NCBI GenBank assembly: GCA_963979005.1
Contig: CAXBVF010000049.1
Coordinates: forward strand, 1 to 8,592
Length of the DNA: 8,592 nt
Reading direction: 5' to 3'
DNA from: UBA6164 sp963979005
GTDB taxonomy: Bacteria > Patescibacteriota > Gracilibacteria > BD1-5 > UBA6164
How positions within the stretch are numbered: the first letter of the stretch is position 1; every line of letters starts with the position of its first letter. The notes beneath the pieces are model-generated. The model did no database searches. It was not told where the DNA came from and saw only the letters and a program-made list of their open reading frames with translations. Positions 7,770 to 8,592 of this stretch are shown piece by piece. The translations under genes were made by a program, and so were the position numbers.

Positions 7770-8592
7770 ATGTTCAAGAAAATAGCATCAAATACATTAT
7801 CTCAGATTTTTTCAAAGGCTGCTACAGCAATTATTTCTATTTTTTTGATAAGTTTACTTACAAACTATTTAACAATTGAATTGTATGGGTTGTATTCAAA
7901 AATTTATAACTATATTTGAATTTTTGTATTTCTAGCTGATTTATGATTATATGCAATTACGATTAGGGAAATAACTAACAATAGGAATAATTCACAAAAA
8001 ATTGTTTGAAATGTGATGAGTTTAAGACTTATGTTATGAATAATTATATTATTTTTAGCTAGTTGAATAGCTTATTTTTTACCTGGATACAATTCTGATT
8101 TAGCACTTAGCGCTATTGTTATTGCTTCAGTATTTACTATTTTCCAACTCTTAAATTCTTCTATACTTGCCTTAATGCAAGCAAATATGAAAATAGAATT
8201 TTCAGCAATATCACTAATAATAGCAAAACTTGTTAATTTGTGACTTGTGGGGCTAATAGCATATGTTATTTATCCAAAAGAATTAGTAGAATCAAGTAGT
8301 TATTTCAGTCCATTTTTATATATTATATCTGCATGAGTTGTTTGAGTAATAGTTAATACTATTTTGAATTATTATTACGCAAGGGGAATTGTTAAGTTTT
8401 GATTCAATTTTGACTGGAAATATATAAAGCATTTATTCAAGATTTCGTTACCTTATGGTTTAGCTCTTTTTTTATCAGTTGTATATTTCAAGGTTGATAT
8501 AATTATTCTTTCCCTGATGGAATGACCTGAACTTTGAGATTTGAGTATTGCGCTTTATAGTTTACCTATGAAAATTGTTGAGGTTTTAATGG
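7770..8592 (+). CDS. Polysaccharide flippase-type transporter, N-terminal 274 residues
   Basis: This is a membrane exporter resembling the polysaccharide biosynthesis flippases (Wzx/RfbX-like, MOP superfamily), which move lipid-linked sugars across the cytoplasmic membrane. The visible part has about seven or eight hydrophobic segments, beginning near residues 17-33, 47-64, 86-104 and 112-136. Family-like features are the N-terminal amphipathic start (MFKKIASNTLSQIFSKAA), LADLGLYAITIREI (55-68), the LPYGLALFLS segment (227-236), YFKVDIIILS (239-248) and the following GPELGDLSIALYSLPMKI. Eleven of 16 glycines are TGA; in LADLGLY and ELGDL, glycine suits the family far better than tryptophan or stop. 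Typical family length is 400-500 residues, so roughly the C-terminal 40% is missing at the window edge. It is transcribed divergently from the TPR operon. The substrate cannot be told from sequence. Confidence 0.85.

Noticed and set aside
1..8592. Cluster of pseudogenes with many in-frame stops
   Set aside because: The only interruptions are TGA; TAA and TAG are absent across long frames, and TGA positions coincide with conserved glycines. That is a recoded genome, not decay.
1..8592. TGA read as tryptophan (mycoplasma-type code 4)
   Set aside because: TGA falls on TSP3 and TPR glycines, and would give an implausible number of Trp residues (over 130). TGG already appears at expected Trp positions.

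Overview
The window comes from an AT-rich bacterium that reads TGA as glycine (translation table 25). This points to Absconditabacteria (SR1) or Gracilibacteria (BD1-5) of the candidate phyla radiation. The standard code leaves only short fragments. With TGA read as Gly, almost the whole window resolves into six long ORFs. By hand count, about 138 of roughly 170 glycine codons are TGA. The clearest proof is a run of thrombospondin type 3 calcium-binding repeats, where TGA falls on the family's near-invariant glycine again and again. TGG is used separately where tryptophan is expected, so TGA is not tryptophan here. All four complete genes end in TAA. CGN arginine codons are almost absent (one CGT seen).

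Layout from left to right: (1) the N-terminal 74 codons of an unrecognised gene on the minus strand (1-222) with its own promoter; (2) a probable terminator hairpin (307-337) that closes a four-gene minus-strand operon. In transcription order the operon is a membrane-anchored TPR protein (7624-6008), a 183-residue helical protein of unknown function (5982-5431), a secreted TSP3-repeat surface protein with a C-terminal membrane anchor (5412-3727), and a very large polytopic DUF2339-like membrane protein (3694-335). The gaps are 25, 18 and 32 bases, so co-transcription is likely. (3) A 145-base divergent promoter region (7625-7769). (4) The first 274 residues of a polysaccharide flippase-type transporter on the plus strand, running off the right end.

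Working together (inference): everything recognisable is envelope-related. The operon combines an extracytoplasmic TPR scaffold, a calcium-binding stalk protein and a DUF2339-type integral membrane protein, and sits back to back with a polysaccharide exporter. This would suit a cell-surface assembly or host-attachment module in an episymbiont, but nothing in the sequence proves that role. Other points of note are a GC-rich REP-like palindrome inserted in frame in the cytosolic tail of the DUF2339-like protein, promoter-like elements with 16-base spacers, and the absence of Shine-Dalgarno sequences before all six starts. No tRNA, rRNA, CRISPR array or insertion sequence was seen.
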